From: JAFDXJ01 sp039811225
Lineage (GTDB): Bacteria; Bacteroidota; Bacteroidia; Chitinophagales; Chitinophagaceae
Assembly (NCBI GenBank): GCA_039811225.1
Contig: JBDHYG010000002.1
Span: forward strand, 1 to 64,000
Direction: 5' to 3'
Length of the DNA: 64,000 nucleotides
In this document: positions 44,274-52,488 of the stretch, piece by piece
Position numbering within the stretch: position 1 is the stretch's first letter
Layout: every line of letters starts with the position of its first letter
Notes under the pieces: generated by a model
The model's database searches: none
What the model was told of the DNA's origin: nothing
Seen by the model: the letters and a program-made list of their open reading frames with translations, nothing else
Program-made: the position numbers and the translations under genes

Positions 44274-44281
44274 TAATTTTG
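44274..44281 (+). promoter_or_regulatory. -7 box (TAATTTTG) of the SCO-fur operon
   Basis: TAATTTTG, 18 bases before the ATG at 44300. It decides against an in-frame TTG at 44279, which overlaps the box. Confidence 0.5.
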
Positions 44282-44299
44282 TCTTTTATCTCTTGTAAT

Positions 44300-44932
44300 A
44301 TGAAACGCCAGAAAGTTGTCAGGTACATAATTTTTTTTAGTGCAATTATCCTCGTTTTTTTCATAGCGGTTTTTGCCGGCACTGATAATTGGAAGCGAAA
44401 AGCACCTGTATTGAGCTATGTAAAACCTTTCACATTTATTAATGAAGATGGTCAACCTTTCACCCAGGCCAATATGCTGGGCAAAGTATGTGTGGTAAAT
44501 TTTTTCTTTACTACCTGTAAAGGAATCTGCCCCCGGATGAATGGAAACATCAAACACATTTATGAGCTTTATAAAAATGAGCCGGATTTTATGGTGGTTT
44601 CGCATACCTGTGACCCGGAAACAGATTCAGCTGCCACATTAAAAAAATATGCTGAAAAACTTGGAGTAAATACCAATAAGTGGATTTTCCTTACCGGCCG
44701 AAAAGATAGTTTGTATATGCAGGCCCGGAACAGCTATTTGGTCGATGATCCAAAAAATAACCTGCAAAATATTAATGACCAGTTTTTACATACACAATTC
44801 ATTGCATTGGTGGACAAAAACGGAAAAGTTCGTGGCCGTATTTATGATGGTTTAAAGCAGGATGATTTAGATGCTTTAAAGGATGCAATTGCTGAATTAT
44901 TGAAGGAACCTGAAGATACACAACAACTCTGA
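44300..44932 (+). CDS. SCO1/SenC family copper chaperone
   Basis: A 210-residue membrane-anchored thioredoxin-fold protein. One N-terminal membrane segment (YIIFFSAIILVFFIAVFAG) is followed by the SCO domain with the copper site Cys73 and Cys77 in FTTCKGICPRMNG and His164 in DQFLHTQFIAL. It delivers copper to the CuA centre of cytochrome oxidase on the outer face of the inner membrane. A Fur-family gene follows 17 bases after its stop. The oxidase subunits are not in the window; heme A synthase at 26 kb fits the same pathway. Confidence 0.93.
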   Translation: MKRQKVVRYIIFFSAIILVFFIAVFAGTDNWKRKAPVLSYVKPFTFINEDGQPFTQANMLGKVCVVNFFFTTCKGICPRMNGNIKHIYELYKNEPDFMVVSHTCDPETDSAATLKKYAEKLGVNTNKWIFLTGRKDSLYMQARNSYLVDDPKNNLQNINDQFLHTQFIALVDKNGKVRGRIYDGLKQDDLDALKDAIAELLKEPEDTQQL

Positions 44933-44949
44933 AAGTGAAAATAAATGCA

Positions 44950-45372
44950 ATGATGAGTTCACTAGCAGAAAACATATTAAAAAAGCACCATTTATCAGTA
45001 ACTGAAAGCAGGATTCGGATATTGGAGTTATTTCAGCATCACCATAATGCATTAGCTCATGCCGATATTGAAAGGCAGACAGGTGATTTATTTGACCGGG
45101 TCACCATTTACCGGACATTACAGGCGTTTTCAGAAAAGGGAATTATTCACAGTATCCCCACAGCAGACAATGCGGTTTTATATGCCTTATGCAAAGAAGA
45201 ATGTGCATCGGGAAAGCATTCCGATAACCATATACATTTCATTTGTGAGAAATGCCAGAATACATACTGCCTGGACCATATAGCTATACCAGCTATTCAA
45301 ATGCCGGCTGGGTTTAAAATGAAACAAGCAGGATTAATTGTAGAGGGTATTTGCAAAAACTGTGCTAAATAA
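44950..45372 (+). CDS. Fur-family transcriptional repressor
   Basis: A 140-residue protein with an N-terminal winged helix (HHLSVTESRIRILELFQHHH, LFDRVTIYRTLQAFSEKGII) and a C-terminal metal/dimer domain. The structural zinc site is seen as two CxxC pairs, in HFICEKCQNTYCLDH and GICKNCAK, and a His/Asp-rich regulatory site as HSDNHIHFICEKC. Start: the ATG at 44950; a GTG at 44935 would add five residues. It follows the SCO gene and is divergent from the MerC-like gene. The palindrome at 44202 is its likely operator. Whether it senses iron, zinc or another metal cannot be told; a Zur-like role is my inference. Confidence 0.9.
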   Translation: MMSSLAENILKKHHLSVTESRIRILELFQHHHNALAHADIERQTGDLFDRVTIYRTLQAFSEKGIIHSIPTADNAVLYALCKEECASGKHSDNHIHFICEKCQNTYCLDHIAIPAIQMPAGFKMKQAGLIVEGICKNCAK

Positions 45373-45395
45373 AAATCTTCATTTATCTAAATCTT

Positions 45396-45917
45396 ATGTT
45401 TACAAAATCTACCATTGAACAATATTTTATAAGCGAAAAAACAGGTGCCTTTATACTTTGTTGTATAGGTATAGCTGCCCTGATCTTTGCATTAATTTCC
45501 TGGTTTGTATTAAAGACACAGGTATGGAAAGGCTTTGCCATAGTGTTTGCCCTGCTTGCCTTAATCCAGGTTTTTGTTGGCGCTTCTGTTTATCGTCGCG
45601 CAGATAAGCAAAGAACCGATATGGTGTATAATTTTGATATGAACCCGCAAAAAATTATTGATCAGGAAATACCGCGGATGCAGGAAGTGAATAAACGGTT
45701 TACCCTTTACCGGTATGCCGAAATTGCCTGTTTTATTATCGGCCTCGGCTTGTTTATTTATTTCCGGAAAAACGAGTCCTACCAGGTATGGGCAGGTATA
45801 GGTATTGCGCTCGCTTTACAAGCCCTTATCTTATTTACTTTTGATAAGATAGCTGCTAACAGAGCACATACCTATACGGAGAGTATGGCTAATTTTTTTA
45901 AGAAACCAATTAACTAA
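45396..45917 (+). CDS. four-helix membrane protein, function unknown
   Basis: A 173-residue protein with four hydrophobic segments in two pairs: GAFILCCIGIAALIFALISWF and GFAIVFALLALIQVFVGASVY, then YRYAEIACFIIGLGLFIYF and VWAGIGIALALQALILFTF. A charged loop of about 45 residues separates the pairs. No known family is recognised. It starts 23 bases after the Fur-family gene and may be part of that operon. It is convergent and immediately abutting with the T9SS cargo gene: the two stop codons are adjacent. Confidence 0.7.
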   Translation: MFTKSTIEQYFISEKTGAFILCCIGIAALIFALISWFVLKTQVWKGFAIVFALLALIQVFVGASVYRRADKQRTDMVYNFDMNPQKIIDQEIPRMQEVNKRFTLYRYAEIACFIIGLGLFIYFRKNESYQVWAGIGIALALQALILFTFDKIAANRAHTYTESMANFFKKPIN

Positions 45918-47201
45918 TTATCTACCCACAACAATTTTCTGTACAAATTTTTCTGTACCGAAATATACATTCACAAAATATACCCCCTGGGCCAGGTAAG
46001 GAAGTGTCAAATGTTGAGATTGAAAATCAACATCCTGTTTTTGCCAAACAACCTTGCCGGCTCCATCGGAAATTGTAATATTCATTTTCTGAATATTCTT
46101 TGTGTTTTGCAGAATATCTACATTCACAAAATTTTGTACAAGGGTCGGATATACTTTTATCTGGGCAGCATTTATATTATTGGCTGATTTATTAACCGGT
46201 GAAAAAGTATTGCCAAAAGTTGGAGTAGCAGTTGAAAGCACTGTGATATAACCAAAATTAGAAAATCCACTCGTACTTACGGTCCTAAATAGACCACCAG
46301 CCGCAGCTGCTTCCTTACTTATATCGTAGTCCCAGGCTGTATTTTTATACCGTACCACCTCACAATGGGTTTTATCAAAACCAGTCAATTCATCGGAACT
46401 TTTCCATTGAGCGAGGATATCGACATTAGCACCGCCTGAATTGGCTTGTTCAACATACCAACCAGCATCTATACCTCCATTAGATATAGGGCTCCCGGTT
46501 GACCCCTGCAATAAAGCATGCTCAAGGCACCTTACGGAATAATCATCTGCGGTACCATTTTCAGTTAAAGTTATAGGGTTATATGTATATTTATCAAATC
46601 CAACAGGGAATGTAAAGCCCGTACTGCTCACATTTAATTTTTTTAAAAAACCATCACCATCCGTAATAAAATATCGATAGTTGCTAAATCCATCAACAAT
46701 ACAATTGTCATCCAGGGTCAATACATAATTTCCTAGTTTGATATAATTTTTATTCGTTGTAAAAGTGACTTTATTCAGAATTTTATCCGGCCCCTGAAGA
46801 ATCACATTTTTATTGGCACTTTTATTTACGATCAATTGATAAATTTCTCCGGTTTCGTTTTTCAGCTTAGAATTTTTATTCCCATACATTTCCAAAACTG
46901 AAGTTCCGGCATTGTAAGTTCCTTTATTCATGAAATTACCCTGCACATGATATGTACCATTTCCAGAAAGGCTGGCTGCAGGATCTGTAATAAAACTCTT
47001 TGTAGTCGTTATATCTCCTTCATTGGTAATAGAGCCAGTAGATACATTATTTATCTCCATATCCGCATATAAAACACCCCCTGTGGTTACGGATATAATA
47101 CCGCCATTATTATAGAATTGTGCCAGGCCATTGATTTGAAAAAGGCCAAAACAAAATGCGATGAAGCAGAAAGCTTTTTTTAAAGAAGATGGGTGTAACA
47201 T
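45918..47201 (-). CDS. T9SS cargo protein with C-terminal sorting domain
   Basis: A 427-residue protein from the ATG at 47201 (signal with cleavage near GLAQ); the frame continues upstream to 47240 without a signal advantage. Residues 30-180 contain beta-helix-like repeats with G-N-T turns (GDITTTKSFITDPAASLSGN, GTYHVQGNFMNKG). The C-terminal 80 residues are a type A T9SS sorting domain (KVYPTLVQNFVNVDIL, LPYLAQGVYFVNVYFG, QKIVVGR). It should be secreted or surface-anchored. Function unknown. Confidence 0.85.
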   Translation of the reverse strand: MLHPSSLKKAFCFIAFCFGLFQINGLAQFYNNGGIISVTTGGVLYADMEINNVSTGSITNEGDITTTKSFITDPAASLSGNGTYHVQGNFMNKGTYNAGTSVLEMYGNKNSKLKNETGEIYQLIVNKSANKNVILQGPDKILNKVTFTTNKNYIKLGNYVLTLDDNCIVDGFSNYRYFITDGDGFLKKLNVSSTGFTFPVGFDKYTYNPITLTENGTADDYSVRCLEHALLQGSTGSPISNGGIDAGWYVEQANSGGANVDILAQWKSSDELTGFDKTHCEVVRYKNTAWDYDISKEAAAAGGLFRTVSTSGFSNFGYITVLSTATPTFGNTFSPVNKSANNINAAQIKVYPTLVQNFVNVDILQNTKNIQKMNITISDGAGKVVWQKQDVDFQSQHLTLPYLAQGVYFVNVYFGTEKFVQKIVVGR

Positions 47202-47476
47202 AATGAAAGTTTTTAAAGTGAAAAAAAGTTTTGATCTCATAGGAAAATAAAATTTCCAACGATTTTACCAAAATGGAAGCCGCCAGTTTTTGATTCTAAT
47301 TTTAGTTTTCATACAAGATAATTGTTAGTTATTGGGGGAGGTATTTCCAAAGTTAAAGGAATATATTTAATAACCAAACTACATATTCATGTATTTTTTT
47401 CAAATTTTTATTGGAAAATGATAAAATATTTAGCGCCAGGCTGCCATTCTGTTAATCTTTCATACGGGAATTTTGG

Positions 47477-47484
47477 TATTTTTG
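47477..47484 (+). promoter_or_regulatory. -7 box (TATTTTTG) of the CNNM/CorC-type gene
   Basis: TATTTTTG ends five bases before the ATG at 47490. It favours that start over the upstream in-frame codons from 47322 and predicts a leaderless mRNA. Confidence 0.55.
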
Positions 47485-47489
47485 GAGAT

Positions 47490-48752
47490 ATGTCGATGTT
47501 GTTCCTTATTGCCTGTACAATTTTTTCCCTGTTATTGGTAGCCTTTTTTACAGGCGTGGAAATGGCTTTTATTAATAGTTCACGAATTCATATTGAACTA
47601 AGAAAAAAGCAAGGTAGTAAACAGGCAGCAATCATTTCCGGGTATCATGATAAGCCCCATATCCTGTTTGGCATCACAATCGTCGGTATCAATTTGGGCA
47701 TTGTCCTTTATGGCATTTTCTTTATAGACTGGATGCGCACCACTTTATGGAATCCCTTTCAAATTCAGAATCCTTATTTTAAACTGGCTTTTGATACAGT
47801 CTTTTCCTCTGCTATTTTATTATTAGCCGGGTTATTTTTACCCAGGGCATTGTACAAAGCTAAACCGGACCGGTTTATTGTTTCCATGGCCATAGTCATC
47901 CGGTTTTTTGAATCTATTTTCTACCCGGTTATACAGGCCATTACCGGTATGGCAGATTTTATTTTGAAATACTTATTTAATGTCCCACTGAAAAAAACAG
48001 AAAATGATTTGGAAGGCATCGACCTGGAAACATTTATCCTGCAAAGCAAAGAACAGGAAGAAAACAATGATGTGTTACATGCTGATTTATTTGAAAATGC
48101 ATTGGCCCTGCCAACTATCAAGGTAAGGCAATGCCTGGTTCCCCGTACGGAAATAGAAGGTATACCGATTACTGCCACCATAGAACAAGCAAGAAATTTT
48201 TTTATTGAAACAAAGCTTAGTAAGGGAATTGTGTATAAAGAAAATATCGACGATATTCAAGGTTACATCCATCAACTGGACTTATTTAAAAAACCGGAAT
48301 CCATTGCCACCATTTTACATACAGTACCAGTCATTCCCGAAACGATGAATGCCACTGATCTGCTGAATATTTTTTCAAAGGACAGAAAAAGTATCGCCTG
48401 GGTCGTGGATGAGTTTGGCGGTACTGCCGGCATAGTAACCATGGAAGATGTGCTGGAAGAAGTTTTCGGTGATATCAAGGATGAATACGATACGGAAGAT
48501 CTGCAAGAAAAACAACTGGCTGAAAATGAATACATCTTCTCCGGCCGGCTAGAATTGGATTACCTGAATGATAAATATGGAATTGGCTTTGAAAAGAAAG
48601 ATGCAGAAACCTTATCCGGATTTATTATTGAAGAAAATAAAGCCATACCCGAAGCGAAAAAACGGATTATTCTTGATAAATATGAATTTGATATTTTATC
48701 CGTGAGTGATACAAGGATTGAATCGGTGAGAGTAAAAAAGTTAAGTGATTAA
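47490..48752 (+). CDS. CNNM/CorC-HlyC family membrane protein (DUF21, CBS pair, CorC domain)
   Basis: A 420-residue protein from the ATG at 47490. Order: a DUF21 domain with four hydrophobic segments (residues about 1-180, FFTGVEMAFINSSRIHIELRK), a CBS pair at about 205-320 (VRQCLVPRTEIEGIP, SIAWVVDEFGGTAGIVTMEDVLEEVFGDI), then a CorC/HlyC transporter-associated domain (residues 335-420, YIFSGRLELDYLN, LSGFIIEE). Family members are linked to magnesium or cobalt transport; older annotation calls them hemolysins. The start is chosen by the -7 box five bases upstream; a longer frame from 47322 adds 56 residues with no support. Confidence 0.92.
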   Translation: MSMLFLIACTIFSLLLVAFFTGVEMAFINSSRIHIELRKKQGSKQAAIISGYHDKPHILFGITIVGINLGIVLYGIFFIDWMRTTLWNPFQIQNPYFKLAFDTVFSSAILLLAGLFLPRALYKAKPDRFIVSMAIVIRFFESIFYPVIQAITGMADFILKYLFNVPLKKTENDLEGIDLETFILQSKEQEENNDVLHADLFENALALPTIKVRQCLVPRTEIEGIPITATIEQARNFFIETKLSKGIVYKENIDDIQGYIHQLDLFKKPESIATILHTVPVIPETMNATDLLNIFSKDRKSIAWVVDEFGGTAGIVTMEDVLEEVFGDIKDEYDTEDLQEKQLAENEYIFSGRLELDYLNDKYGIGFEKKDAETLSGFIIEENKAIPEAKKRIILDKYEFDILSVSDTRIESVRVKKLSD

Positions 48753-48813
48753 CAGGTTACTTTCTTGGCTTCAGGCAACCCCGGTTTTAAGATTTTGTAA
48801 TAGCGCTACCGCT

Positions 48814-48835
48814 TACCTTTGCCACTTTATTTTTG
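48814..48835 (+). promoter_or_regulatory. two -7 boxes (TACCTTTG and TATTTTTG) upstream of tatC
   Basis: TACCTTTG at 48814-48821 and TATTTTTG at 48828-48835. The second ends seven bases before the ATG at 48843, again a very short leader. They support 48843 over an in-frame upstream ATG-like start at 48819, which lies inside the promoter. Confidence 0.5.
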
Positions 48836-48842
48836 CAATGTT

Positions 48843-49697
48843 ATGAGTATTGGGTTTTTTAAAAGACGAAGTGGCCAGGCTGAAATGTCATTTATCGATC
48901 ATTTGGAAGCATTGCGCTGGCATTTGATCCGTTCCTTAATCGCCATTCTGGTGCTGGCACTCATCATCTGGTTAAATATCCAATGGGTGTTTGATAATGT
49001 CATTGCAGGCCCCATCAATCCCAATTTTGTAAGCTATACGGCATTTTGTAAATTGAGTCATTGGCTGCACCTGGGCGAAACACTCTGCCTCCCCCCCGTT
49101 AGCGTCAACATGCAAACGACCACCTTTGGCGGCCAGTTCCTGGGCAGCTTTACCATTGCCTTTGTGGGGGGCCTCATCGTGGCATTTCCCTATATTTTCT
49201 GGGAATTCTGGCGCTTTGTAAAACCTGCCTTAAAAGAAAAAGAATTAAAAAATACACGCTTTATTATTTTTTGGGTTTCTTTTTTCTTCTTCCTGGGTTC
49301 GGCATTTGGATACTTTGTATTGGGACCATTTACCTTTAATTTCCTGGCCACCTTTAATATAAGTTCCATCCATATCTTACAAACAAAACCTACCCTCAAT
49401 GATTACCTGGATAACTTAACAAACCTGATTCTTGGCTGCGGTATTGCTTTTGAATTACCTGTGATGGCATATGCTCTTTCAAAAATGGGCGTAGTTACCC
49501 CTGCTTTTTTAAAACGATCAAGAAAGTATGCGATCATTATCATCCTCATCATAGCAGCTGTCATAACGCCAAGCCCGGACTGGATTAGCCAAACGATCGT
49601 CTTTATTCCACTTTTTGGTTTATATGAATTTGGCGTGTTCGTTTCAAAACGTGCCTATAAAGAAAAATTGAAAAAAGATGCAGAGATATGGGAATAA
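48843..49697 (+). CDS. tatC: Sec-independent protein translocase TatC
   Basis: A 284-residue inner-membrane protein with six segments. TatC landmarks are the N-terminal MSFIDHLEALRWHLIRSL, containing the Glu and Arg that contact twin-arginine signals, and the FPYIFWEFWRFVKPALKEKE loop. The later hydrophobic segments are intact. It forms the receptor of the twin-arginine pathway. TatA/B genes are not adjacent. A run of seven C occurs at 49091-49097 within the gene, in a periplasmic loop extension (CLPPVSVNM) longer than in E. coli. Confidence 0.95.
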   Translation: MSIGFFKRRSGQAEMSFIDHLEALRWHLIRSLIAILVLALIIWLNIQWVFDNVIAGPINPNFVSYTAFCKLSHWLHLGETLCLPPVSVNMQTTTFGGQFLGSFTIAFVGGLIVAFPYIFWEFWRFVKPALKEKELKNTRFIIFWVSFFFFLGSAFGYFVLGPFTFNFLATFNISSIHILQTKPTLNDYLDNLTNLILGCGIAFELPVMAYALSKMGVVTPAFLKRSRKYAIIIILIIAAVITPSPDWISQTIVFIPLFGLYEFGVFVSKRAYKEKLKKDAEIWE

Positions 49698-49786
49698 TGG
49701 CTATTTCCGGATACATGATTTAAGGATAAACGGTTAGGATATACAAAACAGTATGAGTAATTTCACACTTTTAAATAAAATTGCGT

Positions 49787-50242
49787 ATGTCCTTTTTTTT
49801 CAATCCACAACGACCCATAGCTATTGGCTGCGACCATGCAGGTTTCCAGTTTAAGGAAACAATCAAATCAGCATTACAACAAAAAGGTTTACAAGTCCGG
49901 GACTATGGAACTGTTTCAGAAGAATCTGTTGATTACCCGGACTTTGTTCACCCGGTATGTAAAGCAATAGAAAATGATGAAGCAGCGATGGGTATTTTAT
50001 TATGTGGTACTGCGAATGGTGTTGCCATGACAGCCAATAAACATAGTAAAATAAGAGCCGGCCTTTGTTGGCAACCGGAAATTGCAGCGCTGACCCGGCA
50101 ACACAATGATGCCAATATTCTTTGTATTCCTGCCCGTTTTGTATCCCGGGAACTGGCTCTTGAAATGGTGGATACATTTATGGAAACCACATTTGAAGGT
50201 GGTCGGCACCAAAAAAGAGTAGCTAAGATTGCTAATATGTAA
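49787..50242 (+). CDS. rpiB: ribose-5-phosphate isomerase B
   Basis: A 151-residue enzyme of the RpiB/LacAB fold. Markers are IAIGCDHAGFQFKETI (phosphate site), DYGTVSEESVDYPDF, the catalytic-type Cys in GILLCGTANGVAMTANK and the later LTRQHNDANILCIPARF. It interconverts ribose 5-phosphate and ribulose 5-phosphate. The ATG at 49787 is preferred over a TTG six bases upstream. Its neighbours are tatC and an M28 peptidase, with no metabolic link. Confidence 0.93.
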   Translation: MSFFFNPQRPIAIGCDHAGFQFKETIKSALQQKGLQVRDYGTVSEESVDYPDFVHPVCKAIENDEAAMGILLCGTANGVAMTANKHSKIRAGLCWQPEIAALTRQHNDANILCIPARFVSRELALEMVDTFMETTFEGGRHQKRVAKIANM

Positions 50243-50281
50243 AATAGTCCATAGAATTTCTCCCTCATATAATTTATACTC

Positions 50282-51820
50282 ATGAAAAAAATTACCCTTT
50301 TCCTTTTACTCATTTCACAAATTACACTGGCACAAACAAAAAGCCAGATCGAAGCATTTGCGCAAACAATTACACCGGCAGACCTTAAAGCTAAGTTGAC
50401 TATCATTGCCAGCCGGGAAATGGAAGGCCGTGAAACCGCTACACCCGGGCAAAAAAGAGCCGCCGCTTATATAGAAAGTTATTTTAAACAATTAGGTTTA
50501 CAACCAGGCACCCCGGAAGGTTACCAAATGTATTTCCCGGTGTACCAGGATTCCATCACCGAGTCCGCCCTGAAAGTAAATGGAAAAAACTTTACCGTTA
50601 ATGAAGATTTTTCTTATGATTTCTTTTCACTGCATTCAGGTACCTGGCATACGGATTCCGTTGTCTTTGCGGGTTTTGGTATTGCCGACTCTACCAGAAA
50701 TGATTATGCCAATCTTGATGTCAAAGATAAATGGGTAATGGTATTAAGTGGCTTACCGGAAGACAAAGACAAACCTGCAGACGCCGTCAAATATAATTTC
50801 CGTAGCCCGGGTTCCGTATTTACGAAAATTATTACTGCCCGGAACAAAGGTGCTGCGGGTATCTTGCTTGTAGAAAAGTACTTTCCCCGGAAGACTACCC
50901 TGCAAACCAAAGGCAATATGTATATAAACAAACCGAAAACATCGAATTCCGGTATGTTTAAAAACATTACCACTATTTATATTTCTCCAAAAGTTGCTGC
51001 CCGGATTCTACACCTGAGAAAGAAAGCTGGCTTCAAAGAAGTTGCCGCCCTGAACCATAAAACGATCCCTGTTTCTCTTTCCTATAATTTACAAACTACA
51101 ACATTAAATTTACAAAGCAGTAATGTACTGGGCGTACTCCCTGGTACGGACAAAAAAGATGAATATGTGTTTATCACCGGCCATTATGATCATTTAGGCA
51201 AAAAGGATTCGATAATTTGGTATGGTGCCGATGACGATGGTTCTGGTACAACCAGTGTGTTAGAGCTTGCCGAAGCTTTTACAAAAGCGAAACAGGCAGG
51301 ATATGGCCCAAGAAGAAGTATTGTTTTTATGACAGTATCCGGAGAAGAAAAAGGTTTATGGGGTTCTGAATATTATACGGATCACCCGGTATTTCCTATG
51401 GATAAAACGACCGTTGACCTGAATATTGATATGGTAGGCAGGCTGGATCCAGACCGTAAAGAAGGCGATTCGACCAATTATGTTTATACTATTGGGGAAG
51501 ATAAATTAAGTTCTGATCTGATGAAAATCAGTGATAGTATCAATCATACTTATATGCATATGGAACTCGACAGGCGATTTAATGACCCCAAAGATCCTAA
51601 TCGCTTTTATTATCGCTCGGATCATTACAATTTTGCCAAACATGGTGTTCCGGTAATTTTCTATTTTAATGGAACCCATGCTGATTATCACCAACCAACA
51701 GATACGATAGATAAAATACGATTTGATGTCATGACCAAACGGGTGAAACTTATTTTCTACACCGCCTGGGACATGGCCAACCGGGATGCCATGCTGGTAC
51801 GGGATATTCCACTTAAATAA
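50282..51820 (+). CDS. M28 family zinc metallopeptidase, exported
   Basis: A 512-residue protein with a signal peptide (MKKITLFLLLISQITLAQ). A PA-type inserted domain lies at about 110-270 (VVFAGFGIAD, DLDVKDKWVMVLSG-like strand, ARNKGAAGILLVEK). The catalytic domain has the full zinc set: His in ITGHYDHLG, Asp in GADDDGSGTTS, Glu pair in VSGEEKGLWGSEYY, Asp in NIDMVGRLD and His in YRSDHYNFAKHGVP. It should be a periplasmic or surface aminopeptidase. It is convergent with frr. Confidence 0.92.
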   Translation: MKKITLFLLLISQITLAQTKSQIEAFAQTITPADLKAKLTIIASREMEGRETATPGQKRAAAYIESYFKQLGLQPGTPEGYQMYFPVYQDSITESALKVNGKNFTVNEDFSYDFFSLHSGTWHTDSVVFAGFGIADSTRNDYANLDVKDKWVMVLSGLPEDKDKPADAVKYNFRSPGSVFTKIITARNKGAAGILLVEKYFPRKTTLQTKGNMYINKPKTSNSGMFKNITTIYISPKVAARILHLRKKAGFKEVAALNHKTIPVSLSYNLQTTTLNLQSSNVLGVLPGTDKKDEYVFITGHYDHLGKKDSIIWYGADDDGSGTTSVLELAEAFTKAKQAGYGPRRSIVFMTVSGEEKGLWGSEYYTDHPVFPMDKTTVDLNIDMVGRLDPDRKEGDSTNYVYTIGEDKLSSDLMKISDSINHTYMHMELDRRFNDPKDPNRFYYRSDHYNFAKHGVPVIFYFNGTHADYHQPTDTIDKIRFDVMTKRVKLIFYTAWDMANRDAMLVRDIPLK

Positions 51821-51855
51821 TGAGTAAACAAAAAGAAACTATGCAAAAAGAATGA

Positions 51856-52419
51856 TTATACCGACATCATTTCTTTTTCTTTTGCGGCGAGTAGTTTATC
51901 AACCTGTGCAATATTTTTATTGGTAATATCCTGGATACTGCTTTCTGATTCTTTAGCCAGGTCTTCACTTAGACCTTCTTTCTGGAGGCGCTTTATTTGC
52001 TCTATAGCATCACGCCGGATATTCCGGATGGCAACTTTCGAATGCTCCCCTTCATTACTTGCTTTTTTAAACAGCTCTCTCCTTCTTTCTTCTGTCAAGG
52101 GAGGTAAGAATAAGCGGATCTGAGCCCCATCGTTTTGCGGAGTCACTCCAATATTGGCCTGCATGATAGCTTTCTCAATATGTTGAAGCATATTTTTTTC
52201 CCAGGGCTGGATACTGATCGTGCGTACATCCAGCACCGTAATATTGGCGACCTGGCCAATCGGTGTGGGCGCTCCATAATACTCTACCAGGATTCCATCC
52301 AGCATGGCCGGCGTAGCTTTCCCCGCCCTGATTTTAATTAACTCTGCCTGGAGATGACCCAGGGCTTTTTCCATTTGCTGATTGGTATCCTCTAAAATAA
52401 GTTCAACTTCTTCCTGCAT
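51856..52419 (-). CDS. frr: ribosome recycling factor
   Basis: A 187-residue protein that splits post-termination ribosomes with EF-G. The family is clear: LQAELIKIRAGKATPAMLDGILVEYYG, TPIGQVANITVLDVRTI, NDGAQIRLFLPPLTEERRREL and the C-terminal helix with QKEGLSEDLAKESES. The start is the ATG at 52419; a TTG six bases upstream is less likely. It lies alone; the pyrH gene that often precedes frr is not here. Confidence 0.96.
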   Translation of the reverse strand: MQEEVELILEDTNQQMEKALGHLQAELIKIRAGKATPAMLDGILVEYYGAPTPIGQVANITVLDVRTISIQPWEKNMLQHIEKAIMQANIGVTPQNDGAQIRLFLPPLTEERRRELFKKASNEGEHSKVAIRNIRRDAIEQIKRLQKEGLSEDLAKESESSIQDITNKNIAQVDKLLAAKEKEMMSV

Positions 52420-52488
52420 AAACAACGAATTATAGCTGGCAAATTTACTAAATCTATTTGCTTAATGAGGCTGACTTTGCTGAAAAAA

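Noticed and set aside
43775..44605. A 276-residue reading of the MerC-like gene extending to 44605
   Set aside because: The upstream 141 residues run through the SCO gene and its promoter, match no family, and the -7 box at 44188 supports the start at 44182.
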